A DNA stretch of 41,960 nt from Oscillospiraceae bacterium. Lineage in GTDB: Bacteria > Bacillota > Clostridia > Oscillospirales > Acutalibacteraceae. The position numbers and the translations under genes are program-made. Position 1 is the first letter of the stretch, and each line of letters opens with the position of its first letter. The notes below the pieces were generated by a model. That model saw nothing but the letters and a program-made list of their open reading frames with translations, ran no database searches and was not told where the DNA came from. Positions 24,194 to 31,655 of this stretch are shown piece after piece. Location: contig CAJTCU010000023.1 of assembly GCA_910574935.1 (NCBI GenBank), positions 1 to 41,960 on the forward strand, in the 5' to 3' direction.

Positions 24194-24535
24194 ATGAAAC
24201 GACCCCTTGCTTACATCACCGCCGCTTGGTATGGCGGCGACACGGAAAACGCGGAGCTTGCCGCGCAGTACTGCCGGGCGGTTTACGATGCGGGCTTTGC
24301 CCCTATCTGCCCCGCACTGTTTCTGCCCCTTTTCCTCAATGACGCGGTTCCCGAGGAACACAAGAGCAGCATCGACATTGGCCGTGACCTGCTCCGCCGC
24401 TCCCGGGTGCTGGTGGTGTGCGGGCATACCGTCACCGAGTCCATGAAGAACGACATTGCCGTGGCCCAGCGGCTGGGCATCACCGCCACCACCCTTGAGG
24501 GCATCCTGACCGTCAAGGGCCAGGGCCGCCGCTGA
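24194..24535 (+). CDS. DUF4406-like (deoxyribosyltransferase-fold) protein
   Basis: The 113-residue protein has the short Rossmann-like fold of DUF4406 and the related nucleoside deoxyribosyltransferase-like families: AYITAAWYGG at the N-terminus, PICPALFLPLFL, DIGRDLLRRSRVLVVCG and DIAVAQRLGI, with the Asp-Ile-Gly-x-x-L pattern typical of the family. Its activity is unknown; nucleotide or nucleoside processing is a guess from the fold. It starts at ATG 24194 with GGAGG upstream and its stop is one base from the ArdA start, so both are one operon. The same pair occurs in many gut ICEs. Confidence 0.75.
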   Translation: MKRPLAYITAAWYGGDTENAELAAQYCRAVYDAGFAPICPALFLPLFLNDAVPEEHKSSIDIGRDLLRRSRVLVVCGHTVTESMKNDIAVAQRLGITATTLEGILTVKGQGRR

Positions 24536-24536
24536 C

Positions 24537-25238
24537 ATGGCCACGCTGTTCGAGGCGTACATCACCAATCTGGGGAAATACAACGAGGGCGAGCTGGTGG
24601 GGGAAACGCTGAAATTCCCCACCAGCCCCCAGGCGGTGGAGGCGCTGTTAAAGAATATCGGCGTGGACGGCATACGCTACGAGGAATTTTTCATCACCAG
24701 CTTTGACGGCGATGTACTGGGGCTCTATGACTATCTGGGCGAGTATGAAAATCTGGACGAGCTGAACCATCTGGCCTGCCTGCTCTCGGAGCTCCCCCAA
24801 AGCGAGATTGAAAAATTCGAGGCCGCGCTCCATATGGGGGCGCATACCTCCAGCGTGGCGGACATCATCAACCTTGCGGAAAATCTGGACTGCTTTGAAT
24901 TTTACCCGGATATTGAAAGCGAGGACGATTTGGGCCGCTGCTATGCAGAGGACTTGCCGATACCCGCCGAGCTGAAAGACTACTTTGACTATGAGGCATA
25001 CGGGCGGGACATATCCATCAACGAGGGCGGCCACCTTGCCCCCGGCGGCTATATCGTCCAGACGGGCGATATTAAGGAAGTTTATCACGGGATAGAGGAT
25101 ATTCCCAAGGAGCACAAGGTTTTCGCCCTCCCCCGGCTCTCCATCCGGGAGCAGATGGCCGCCTACAAGGAAGTGATTGACCGTTCCTCTCTGGCGGCTG
25201 AACGCAAGCACCCGGAAACAAACCGGGACGAGCGGTGA
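24537..25238 (+). CDS. ardA: Antirestriction protein ArdA
   Basis: The 233-residue acidic protein matches the ArdA family: LFEAYITNLGKYNEGELVGE at the N-terminus, EEFFITSFDGDVLGL, FDYEAYGRDISINEGG and 'GGYIVQTG' in the C-terminal domain, with an overall excess of Glu and Asp. ArdA mimics bent B-form DNA and blocks type I restriction enzymes when an incoming element enters a cell. It follows the DUF4406-like gene without a gap and precedes PcfB, in the leading part of the ICE, where early protection is expected. The last 15 residues are basic and may be variable. Confidence 0.9.
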   Translation: MATLFEAYITNLGKYNEGELVGETLKFPTSPQAVEALLKNIGVDGIRYEEFFITSFDGDVLGLYDYLGEYENLDELNHLACLLSELPQSEIEKFEAALHMGAHTSSVADIINLAENLDCFEFYPDIESEDDLGRCYAEDLPIPAELKDYFDYEAYGRDISINEGGHLAPGGYIVQTGDIKEVYHGIEDIPKEHKVFALPRLSIREQMAAYKEVIDRSSLAAERKHPETNRDER

Positions 25239-25242
25239 CTTC

Positions 25243-25257
25243 GAGACAAAATGTCCC
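25243..25257. repeat. Palindromic motif, copy 3 of 4
   Basis: GAGACAAAATGTCCC lies five bases after the ardA stop, just before the PcfB start region. Confidence 0.75.
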
Positions 25258-25300
25258 AAAGGCCGGATGGCCTATCCCCCATGAAAGGAGGCGGTTCTGA

Positions 25301-25783
25301 TTGATTGACGAGGATGTTTCCCGGCGCACTATCGCGCTATCCATGCGGACGGGAAAGCTGACGGCCCGGGTGCTGGCCTATGCGCTCCGGGCGGCTGGCC
25401 GGAAGATACAAAAGGAACGCCGGGCCCACCAGACGCCCCACGGCAGGCAGTCCGTGAAAAAGCTCATGGCCCACGGCGCGGCGACCAACAGCATCGAGCT
25501 CACCGGGGCCCCAAAGGAATTTGACCGGGTGGCCCGGAAGTGGAACGTGGATTATGCCTTTTACAAGACCGGGCCGGACAAATATCTGCTATTCTTCAAG
25601 TCCGGGCAGGCGGATGCAATCACCGCTTGTTTCTCGGAATACTCCCGCCGGGTGCTGGATAGGGCAAAGACTGACCGCGTACCCATCCGGGAACAGCTCA
25701 GACGGGCCGCCGCCGAGATACTGCGCCAGCCCGCGCCCCAAAAGAAAGACCGCGTAAAGGAGGCCGCCCATGAGGACAGATAA
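25301..25783 (+). CDS. pcfB: PcfB family conjugation protein (DUF3801)
   Basis: This 160-residue protein starts at TTG 25301 behind AAAGGAGG. It matches PcfB: EDVSRRTIALSMRTGKLTARVLA, then HGRQSVKKLM, IELTGAPKEFDRVARKWNVDYAFYK and LLFFKSGQADAIT. PcfB-like proteins support the relaxosome and contact the coupling protein in conjugation of Gram-positive elements. Its last codons overlap the TraG start by 14 bases, implying coupled translation of the two partners. Length and order agree with other ICEs of this type. Confidence 0.88.
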   Translation: MIDEDVSRRTIALSMRTGKLTARVLAYALRAAGRKIQKERRAHQTPHGRQSVKKLMAHGAATNSIELTGAPKEFDRVARKWNVDYAFYKTGPDKYLLFFKSGQADAITACFSEYSRRVLDRAKTDRVPIREQLRRAAAEILRQPAPQKKDRVKEAAHEDR

Positions 25784-27611
25784 GCTGAAAAAGTACCTTT
25801 TGCCGAACCTCCCCTATCTGTTCATCGCGTGGGCCTGCCTAAAGGTGGGAACGGCCTACAGGCTTGCGGCGGGGGCGGATTTGGCCCACAAGCTGGTGGG
25901 GATGGTGGCGGCCCTCGGCCCGGCCTTTGCCGACTTCGCGCCGGGGCTCAATCCTTTTGACTGGCTCACTGGCATCGCGGGGGCTGTGGCGATCCGGCTG
26001 ATTATCTATCAGAAAAGCAAGAAAGCCCAAAAATATCGCCGGGATGAAGAGTATGGTTCGGCCCGCTGGGGAACGGAAAAAGACATCAAGCCGTTCACCG
26101 ACCCCAGGTTTGAGAACAACATCATTCTGACCGGGACGGAATTTCTCACCACCAACACCCGGCCCGCCGTCCCCGCCAACGCCCGGAACCTGAATTGCTG
26201 TGTTGTCGGTTCCTCCGGCTCCGGCAAGACCCGGTTCTGGCTCACGCCCCAGCTTTTGCAGGCCCATTCCTCCTATGTGGTGGTAGACCCAAAAGGCGGG
26301 GTGCTGGAGCAGGCGGGGTATTTCCTGCAAAAGAAAAAGGGATATAAAATCAAGGTTTTCAACAGCATTGATTTTTCCCGCTCTATGCACTATAACCCGC
26401 TGGCCTATATCCGCAACGAGGCCGACATTCTGAAATTTGTCAATACCCTAATAGCAAACACCAAAGGCGAGGGCAAGGAGGGCGACCCGTTCTGGACGAA
26501 ATCAGAAACGCTTTTATACTGCGCTCTTATCGCCTATATCATCTTCGAGGGCCCGGACGAGGACAAGAACATGAACACCCTTGTTGACATGATTTCCGGC
26601 ATGGAGGTCAAGGAGGACGATGACGATTTTATGAACGCGGTGGACTATATGTTCGCCGGGCTGGAAAAGCGCAAGCCGGACTGTTTCGCGGTCAAGCAGT
26701 ACAAAAAGTACAAGCTGGCCAGCGGCAAGACCGCCCGCTCCATACTTATTTCATGCGGTGCGCGGCTGGCCCCATTTGACATCCCGCAACTCCGGGAGAT
26801 TATGAGCTATGACGAGATGGAGCTTGACAAGCTGGGGGACAGACGGACGGCGGCTTTCTTCATCATCAGCGATACCGACACCACCTACAATTTTATTGTA
26901 GCTTTGGCGTTTTCGCAGATGTTCAACCTCTTGTGTGAACGGGCGGACAACGTACACGGGGGCCGCCTGCCCCATCATGTGAGGGTGCTGTGGGACGAGG
27001 CCGCCAACACCGGGCAAGTGCCCAACCTCGAAAAGCTGGTGGCGGTCATCCGCTCCCGGGAGGTGAGCCTGACGCTGTTCTACCAGCAGTTGGCCCAATG
27101 TAAGGCAATCTACGACAAGAACGCCGAGACGATACTCGGCAACATGGACAGCGTGGTATTCCTCGGGGGCCGGGAGGCCAGCACCATCAAGGAGATTTCC
27201 GAGAACTGGCTGGGCAAGGCCACCATCTCCATGCAGACGGAGGGCCGCTCCCGAGGGCAGTCGGAAAGCTACAACCAGAACACCCAGCGGCTGGGCCGGG
27301 AGCTTATGACCCCCGCCGAGCTTGCCACCATGCCCGGCGACAGGTGCATCCTGCAACTGCGGGGCCTGCCGCCGTTCTATTCCCGGAAATATGATTTGAA
27401 ACAGCACCCCAGCTACCGATACACGGCGGAGGCGGACAAGAAGAAAAACGCCTTTTCGCTGGAGCGGCTTATCTGCCGCCGCATGAAAACGCTCAATCCC
27501 AACGAGCAGTACACCGTGTACGAGGCGGACGTGCCGGACGGAACGCCCATAGACGAGGACGAGGACATCCTCAACTATGACGATTTGGACGACCCGGACG
27601 CTTTTGTATAG
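25770..27611 (+). CDS. VirD4/TraG-type conjugative coupling protein
   Basis: The 613-residue ATPase has two N-terminal membrane segments (about 11-32 and 65-80), Walker A 'VVGSSGSGKTRFW' near residues 146-158, the Walker B-like 'VLWDEAANTG' near 409-418, and ISENWLGKATIS toward the C-terminus. It is complete for its family. It would recruit the relaxosome and drive DNA into the type IV secretion channel. The start lies inside pcfB. The channel genes that should follow are absent from this segment because the element is cut just downstream, so in this locus it can work only with machinery encoded elsewhere. Confidence 0.93.
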   Translation: MRTDKLKKYLLPNLPYLFIAWACLKVGTAYRLAAGADLAHKLVGMVAALGPAFADFAPGLNPFDWLTGIAGAVAIRLIIYQKSKKAQKYRRDEEYGSARWGTEKDIKPFTDPRFENNIILTGTEFLTTNTRPAVPANARNLNCCVVGSSGSGKTRFWLTPQLLQAHSSYVVVDPKGGVLEQAGYFLQKKKGYKIKVFNSIDFSRSMHYNPLAYIRNEADILKFVNTLIANTKGEGKEGDPFWTKSETLLYCALIAYIIFEGPDEDKNMNTLVDMISGMEVKEDDDDFMNAVDYMFAGLEKRKPDCFAVKQYKKYKLASGKTARSILISCGARLAPFDIPQLREIMSYDEMELDKLGDRRTAAFFIISDTDTTYNFIVALAFSQMFNLLCERADNVHGGRLPHHVRVLWDEAANTGQVPNLEKLVAVIRSREVSLTLFYQQLAQCKAIYDKNAETILGNMDSVVFLGGREASTIKEISENWLGKATISMQTEGRSRGQSESYNQNTQRLGRELMTPAELATMPGDRCILQLRGLPPFYSRKYDLKQHPSYRYTAEADKKKNAFSLERLICRRMKTLNPNEQYTVYEADVPDGTPIDEDEDILNYDDLDDPDAFV

Positions 27612-27615
27612 CTTT

Positions 27616-27630
27616 GGGACATTTTGTCCC
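27616..27630 (+). repeat. Palindromic motif, copy 4 of 4
   Basis: GGGACATTTTGTCCC is a perfect palindrome around the central T, five bases after the TraG stop. With flanking CTTT and GAAG it may act as a weak terminator between TraG and Maff2. Confidence 0.75.
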
Positions 27631-27703
27631 GAAGTGTCACCTGCCGCCTACACCGGGCGGCTTTTCTTGTGCCCGGGAACATCCCGGAGAAATGGAGGAC
27701 TAT

Positions 27704-27844
27704 ATGGCATTTTTCGCATCCGCTATCACCACTTTGCAGACCCTTGTTATCACGCTGGGCGCGGGCCTCGGCGTTTGGGGCGTTGTTAATCTGCTGGAGG
27801 GCTACGGCTCGGACAACCCCGGCTCAAATGCTCATGTACGGTAA
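27704..27844 (+). pseudogene. Maff2-family membrane protein, 3' truncated
   Basis: From ATG 27704 (GGAGG upstream) 46 residues read MAFFASAITTLQTLVITLGAG, then LGVWGVVNLLEGYGSDNPG, the start of the Maff2 family, a small one-to-two-segment membrane protein of ICE transfer operons. Family members continue with 'AKSQGxKQLMAGGG' and another membrane helix. Here the sequence changes after 'NPG' to SNAHVR and stops. The switch at about 27829 marks where the conjugative element was cut and other mobile DNA begins. Confidence 0.85.
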
Positions 27845-27938
27845 AGAAGTAAGCAACCGAAAACAAGAGATAGACCGCCAGCACCACACTATTCCGAACC
27901 AAAGAAGCTAAAGACCAAAAGATAAGCACCGTGGAAAT

Positions 27939-28062
27939 GTGTATAACTTGCTATTCCGTCATGGAAAAGTCCGTTCACAGAACATGGAAAAGCTAAAGTG
28001 CAGCTTTCCCACATTCTGCAAACAGACTTTCCCACAACTCCATAAGACAGCAAGTTATGCAC
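27939..28062. repeat. Three nested inverted repeats with 23-base spacing
   Basis: The outer arms GTGTATAACTTGCT (27939) and AGCAAGTTATGCAC (28049), the middle pair TGGAAAAGTC (27962) and GACTTTCCCA (28025), and the inner pair TGGAAAAGCT (27985) and AGCTTTCCCA (28002) all face each other around one centre. Left arms are 23 bases apart, right arms 23 and 24. The gap 27845-28121 holds no gene. This may be a protein-binding array, a single-strand origin, or an element end. Confidence 0.65.
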
Positions 28063-28121
28063 ATTACGCACAGTGCCGACTACTACGGAATCCCTCTTTA
28101 TCTCCACACAAATTATTTCTT

Positions 28122-28679
28122 TTATGACATATTCCATCTTGCGTCAATAAAATGAACAAGCTGGATTATTTTTTCCTTTGGGGTAGAAAAATTATTCTTA
28201 ATCCAAAGTGAGATTATTGAGAGGCAGCCTTGAATATGATATGTCGCCATATAGAGCATTTCTTCTGAAACGGAAGATATATTTTCTTCTTGCATCCATA
28301 TTTCAAGATATTTTTCTTCGATGATGTCATACATATGCTCTTGAAATTTGTGGTCAATTCCCTTTCCGAAAAAAAGCAGGCGGCTTAGGGCAGGATTTTC
28401 ATAAATATAATTAATAATAGAATTATAAATATTTTCGTAATGACCTGCTGGATTATTGTTAATGAATTTAGTGAACTCAGATATGGCGTCATGTTCCATT
28501 TGCTCATATAAGTCATACACATCATGGTAGTGCGAATAAAAAGTAGCTCTATGTATGTCTGCCTTGTTGACTAATTCCTGTACTGTAATTTTTTGAAGTT
28601 CCTTATCAAGCATTGCGTCAGCAAGAGCAGACTGTAATGCTTTTATTGTCTTTTTGACCCGCCTGTCATGTTTATTCAT
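28122..28679 (-). CDS. TetR/AcrR-family regulator
   Basis: The 185-residue protein starts at ATG 28679 with AAAGGAG upstream; the longer frame is not homologous. It has a TetR helix-turn-helix (residues 8-50: TIKALQSALADAML, ITVQELVNKADIHRATFYSHY) and an all-helical ligand-binding domain. Base composition is AT-rich, like its divergent neighbour, a CDF-type transporter at 28840. The shared intergenic region contains both promoters and an inverted repeat, so it very likely represses itself and the transporter. Its ligand is unknown. Confidence 0.88.
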   Translation of the reverse strand: MNKHDRRVKKTIKALQSALADAMLDKELQKITVQELVNKADIHRATFYSHYHDVYDLYEQMEHDAISEFTKFINNNPAGHYENIYNSIINYIYENPALSRLLFFGKGIDHKFQEHMYDIIEEKYLEIWMQEENISSVSEEMLYMATYHIQGCLSIISLWIKNNFSTPKEKIIQLVHFIDARWNMS

Positions 28680-28713
28680 AGTTTTCTCCTTTAAACAACA
28701 GTTTCGAGCAGCA

Positions 28714-28764
28714 GTGTCGTTTAGGCAACAATTATAGATAAAATTGAAGATAGAAAAACGACAC
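28714..28764. promoter_or_regulatory. Inverted repeat between regulator and transporter, candidate operator
   Basis: GTGTCGTTT (28714-28722) and AAACGACAC (28756-28764) are exact inverse copies separated by 33 bases in the leader of the TetR gene. It could be a pair of half sites for the TetR protein or an RNA stem. Confidence 0.5.
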
Positions 28765-28771
28765 ACATTAT

Positions 28772-28801
28772 AGTATACTGCTCGTTGTACGGATATGTCA
28801 A
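28772..28801 (-). promoter_or_regulatory. Promoter of the TetR gene
   Basis: On the minus strand TTGACA (28801-28796), 18 bases, TATACT (28777-28772). It lies about 90 bases before the regulator's start. Confidence 0.65.
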
Positions 28802-28813
28802 TCTGAATACTAT
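28785..28813 (+). promoter_or_regulatory. Promoter of the CDF-type transporter
   Basis: TTGTAC (28785-28790), 17 bases, TACTAT (28808-28813). It overlaps the divergent TetR promoter, so a single bound repressor could block both. Confidence 0.5.
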
Positions 28814-28839
28814 AAAATTCCAAGGCAATGGAGGTAACC

Positions 28840-29736
28840 ATGACACAAAAACAAATTGAACGCAAATCACTAATAGTAAGCTGCATTGTAAACTTAATAA
28901 TGGCAATAGGTGGGTTTTGGATTTTTTCGATAACAAATATTCAAGCTCTGTTTTTAGACTGTTCCTTTTCAATGATTGCTTCCTGCTCTTGTTTGGCAGC
29001 ATTGGAAATTTCAAAAATTAGTAATAAAAAGACAAAGAATTACCCGGACGGTCTTTATTTTTTAGAGCCATTATATTCTATCTTTAGAACTTTATTAACA
29101 TTGGTGCTACTGTTTTCTTCTGTTGCTCGTACTGCAAAAGCAGCATGGGGGTATTTTGCATATGGCGTTGGAACCCCTTTGATGATTGAACCTGTAATTC
29201 CTTATGAGATACTTATGTGTATCATATGTTTTGGGCTGTCTTTTTTTAACAGAAGTCAGAGCCGTAAAACTAATGATTCCAGTACACTTTTAGCAACAGA
29301 ATCGAAAGGAAATTTTATCGACGGCATATTATCTTTGGGCGTAGCACTGTCTGCGTTCTTGATAAAACTGATAGATATTAACGGAAGTTTGGGTTTCCTT
29401 CATTATACTGGAGATTTTTTCATTACGACAATTATAGTCTTGCCAGCAATAAAAGAACTGATAAGTGTTTTCATATCTTCTTTCCGCGAATTGTCAGGAG
29501 GGTTGACAACGAATCAGGAACTAAAAAGAACAGTTTTCCAATTTGTGGAAAAGAATCTTAGCGGTATTATGACATTGCAAAAATGTGACATATATAAAAT
29601 TGGTATGCACATAAAAGTTTGCATTTATATTACCAATAATATTGATTATAAAAAAATACAAACTGTCAAAAGGAATATCTTGAAAGATATATGTCCTATT
29701 TACGAAAATGCTGAAATTGTTTTTTGTGAATGGTAA
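28840..29736 (+). CDS. Cation diffusion facilitator-like transporter
   Basis: The 298-residue protein starts at ATG 28840, five bases after TGGAGGT. It has about six membrane segments (around 12-34, 38-55, 80-100, 120-140, 160-180, 190-210) and a C-terminal cytosolic domain of the CDF type (about 215-298). CDF proteins export divalent metals in exchange for protons. The metal-site motifs are unusual: instead of paired HxxxD/DxxxD it has 'FLDCSFSMIAS' and ESKGNFIDG, so metal specificity cannot be inferred and another substrate is possible. It is divergent from a TetR regulator and AT-rich, a typical inducible efflux cargo of a mobile element. Confidence 0.75.
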   Translation: MTQKQIERKSLIVSCIVNLIMAIGGFWIFSITNIQALFLDCSFSMIASCSCLAALEISKISNKKTKNYPDGLYFLEPLYSIFRTLLTLVLLFSSVARTAKAAWGYFAYGVGTPLMIEPVIPYEILMCIICFGLSFFNRSQSRKTNDSSTLLATESKGNFIDGILSLGVALSAFLIKLIDINGSLGFLHYTGDFFITTIIVLPAIKELISVFISSFRELSGGLTTNQELKRTVFQFVEKNLSGIMTLQKCDIYKIGMHIKVCIYITNNIDYKKIQTVKRNILKDICPIYENAEIVFCEW

Positions 29737-29872
29737 AATGTGATACCGGGAGAAGATAATTAAAGTAGCAAAACGAGTTAAGACCTGCGCATAGAGTTGT
29801 CGTTACTTTGAATTATAAACAAACAACCGTAAACCATGCACCGCCCTATGTGGGAGAAAGGGGGAATCATCT

Positions 29873-30316
29873 ATGCCTTGCACAGAAGCATACAAGGAAC
29901 ATATCATGTATACGTTCAACGGCTTTTGCAAGACCGTCATACGCTTTGCGGCACTCAACGCATGGCGTGACAGGGATAAACGGCGGCAAAGGGAAATATC
30001 TTTTGAATACCTCACCGAAGAAAAGTTTTACCCGTTCAGTACGTCAGATAAATATTTTACAGACCCCTACAAGCAATACCCGGTTATGATATGCGGTCAG
30101 AGGGTTATCCTTACAAACGGAGAGCTTGCCGAAGCCCTGTCCTCTCTGCCGGAGAAAAAGAGGGAAATCATCTACCTATACTTTTTTGGGCGTTATACAC
30201 AACAGGAAATTGGGGAACTGTACGGACGCTGCCGGAGTACGGCATGGCATCACATACACAGTGCTTTACAAATGCTGCACGAAGAAATGGAGGTGCTTTT
30301 CCATGAGGAATCCTAA
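29873..30316 (+). CDS. Sigma-70-like regulator of the mobilizable element
   Basis: This 147-residue protein resembles the small sigma-factor-like proteins of Tn916-type and related elements. The N-terminal part has YTFNGFCKTVIRFAALNA. The C-terminal part is a sigma region 4 helix-turn-helix (LPEKKREIIYLYFFGRYTQQEIGELYGRCRSTAWHHIHSAL, residues about 95-135). The start has GAAAGGGGG upstream. It overlaps the next HTH gene by 14 bases. It would control transfer or excision genes of the element. Confidence 0.78.
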   Translation: MPCTEAYKEHIMYTFNGFCKTVIRFAALNAWRDRDKRRQREISFEYLTEEKFYPFSTSDKYFTDPYKQYPVMICGQRVILTNGELAEALSSLPEKKREIIYLYFFGRYTQQEIGELYGRCRSTAWHHIHSALQMLHEEMEVLFHEES

Positions 30317-30515
30317 ACTTGTACCGTATGAAACTATTGTAAAAGCCACCAGCGGAGAGCCGGAAGCTATTGACGAGGTTTTAAGGCATTACGGCAAGCG
30401 AATCCGGCTTGCTTCCCTTGAAAACGGACAGGTCAACAAGGACACCGAGGACAACATTAAACGGCGGCTTATCGCTGCCCTGTTCCAGTTCCGCTTTGAC
30501 GGACAGCCTATCTAA
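30303..30515 (+). CDS. Small helix-turn-helix protein
   Basis: The 70-residue protein MRNPKLVPYETIVKATSG, AIDEVLRHYGKRIRLASL matches the short HTH proteins that follow the sigma-like gene in Tn916-like and mobilizable elements. It begins inside the end of the sigma-like gene and its stop lies just before the ribosome binding site of the winged-helix gene. A role in regulating the element, together with the sigma-like protein, is inferred from conserved gene order. Confidence 0.8.
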   Translation: MRNPKLVPYETIVKATSGEPEAIDEVLRHYGKRIRLASLENGQVNKDTEDNIKRRLIAALFQFRFDGQPI

Positions 30516-30529
30516 CAGGAGGTGAGATT

Positions 30530-30950
30530 TGTCGCAAAAATAGTCATGCTTATGTTTAACAACACCGAAGAAAAAGCGGTTGAGAAAGCCATAGCCGCCC
30601 TTGCCGATATGATACCGCTGGAAGCCATACAGCCGCCCAGTTCCCCCGCATTGGTTTTTCCGGGATTGGAAATCAGATTACACCAACGCCGGGTACTAAA
30701 AGACGGCACAGACATTCCCCTCACCCGTTTAGAGTACAGCGCACTCTGCTACCTTGCCGCCAGTCCGGGGAGGGTATTCACAAAGGCGCAAATCTTTGAA
30801 TCCGTGTGGAGCATGGAAAGTGAAAGCTGCCAGTCAAACGTGGCAAATGTGATATGCAATCTACGGAAAAAGATAGAGCCGGACAGTGGCAAGCCCACTT
30901 ACATAAAGACCGTTTTAGGCGTGGGCTACAAGTTCGCTTCCGGGGAATGA
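30530..30950 (+). CDS. Winged-helix (OmpR/PhoB-type) DNA-binding protein, start region shifted
   Basis: About 135 residues contain a response-regulator type winged helix (IPLTRLEYSALCYLAASPGRVFTK, SNVANVICNLRKKIEP, IKTVLGVGYKF) but no receiver domain. The strong AGGAGGTGAG (30517-30526) points to TTG 30530, but that frame stops after MSQK because of a five-A run (30536-30540). With one more A it would read MSQKIVMLMF and join the main frame. The open frame's own starts are GTG 30522 inside the Shine-Dalgarno or ATG 30546. The gene may depend on slippage or an internal ATG, or be mildly damaged. It probably regulates the following mob genes. Confidence 0.7.
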
Positions 30951-30987
30951 TAACAGAATAACCGCCGCCCATCAGCGGCAGCCAAAG

Positions 30988-31020
30988 ACAGGAAATCAAG
31001 AAAAGGTTTCCTGTTTTTTT
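30988..31020 (+). terminator. Rho-independent terminator after the regulator genes
   Basis: ACAGGAAA (30988-30995) pairs with TTTCCTGT (31007-31014), followed by TTTTTT. It separates regulators from the mobilization genes. Confidence 0.85.
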
Positions 31021-31325
31021 GCGCCCGAAACAAAGCCGGATTTTGCGCCGAAATAAAATAATTCAAAAACTTTTTGAAAACATTGCCAAAATTTTCATTT
31101 TTCCCGTAGTAGGTAGTAAGGGGAAAAATAATTGCCGGGAAGTTTGGCATTTTTTGAAACCGTCCGTATATCACTGCAAAACGGAGCTGATTTTTCCGTT
31201 TTTGTCAAATTCTGTTACGAAAACACGAAAAGAAATTCCGGGGAACTTTGCCAGATTTGCCTTGCCGTGCGTAGTAAGTAATAGAGGGAGAAATACCGCC
31301 GCATAGTTGGCAGAATCCACGCCAC

Positions 31326-31440
31326 GCAAGCCGGGGGTATCAGCAAAAGCCCACACAGAGGAAGCCGCCACTTTCTTAGAGCAAGCCGGGGGTATCAGCA
31401 AAAGCCCACACAGAGGAAGCCGCCACTTTCTTAGAGCAAG
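31326..31440. repeat. Tandem 55-base direct repeat, two full copies
   Basis: 31326-31380 and 31381-31435 are identical, and the first five bases (GCAAG) recur at 31436-31440. The unit begins GCAAGCCGGGGGTATCAGC. Exact identity indicates a recent duplication. Confidence 0.9.
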
Positions 31441-31496
31441 ATTCTACCACAGTACCAAATTTCGCTAATCGCTCATTTTGTCCTATGGGAATCTTG

Positions 31497-31514
31497 TTGG
31501 GGTTGCCACCCCAA
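31497..31514. other. Candidate oriT inverted repeat
   Basis: TTGGGGT and ACCCCAA flank TGCC, about 140 bases upstream of mobC. Inverted repeats of this size next to nic sites are typical of mobilization origins. No nic sequence could be assigned. Confidence 0.35.
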
Positions 31515-31655
31515 GCCCGCCTTTTTTCGGCTTGCGCCGCTTGAAAAATCCCAGAAAAAATATTTTCGGATTTTTCAAAAAACACTTCCGTTTTGCCCCC
31601 TGTTTTTCTCCTATTGGTGAGAGGGCAAAGCATAAAAAGAAAGGAGTTGAAGCCC

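Larger units (their letters stand above)
22250..27840 (+). mobile_element. Conjugative element fragment (ParB to Maff2)
   Basis: ParB-like, DUF4406-like, ArdA, PcfB, TraG/VirD4 and Maff2 follow each other on the plus strand, the usual 5' half of a Tn1549-like integrative conjugative element of gut Clostridia. The mating-pore, relaxase and recombination genes that should follow are missing; the segment ends in a truncated Maff2. Four copies of a near-palindromic GACAAAATGTC motif at gene borders are shared only by this segment. Confidence 0.75.
31021..31655. other. Gene-free stretch before mobC, with tandem repeat and possible oriT
   Basis: No gene-like frame is found. It holds two related degenerate blocks around 31103-31147 and 31265-31317 that share GTAGTAAG-type sequence, the 55-base tandem duplication at 31326-31440, and the inverted repeat at 31497-31514. 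Its position directly upstream of mobC and the relaxase is where oriT is expected. Confidence 0.5.

Noticed and set aside
31326-31440. Repeat array as a possible CRISPR
   Set aside because: Two contiguous identical 55-base units without spacers; a tandem duplication, not repeat-spacer structure, and no cas genes.
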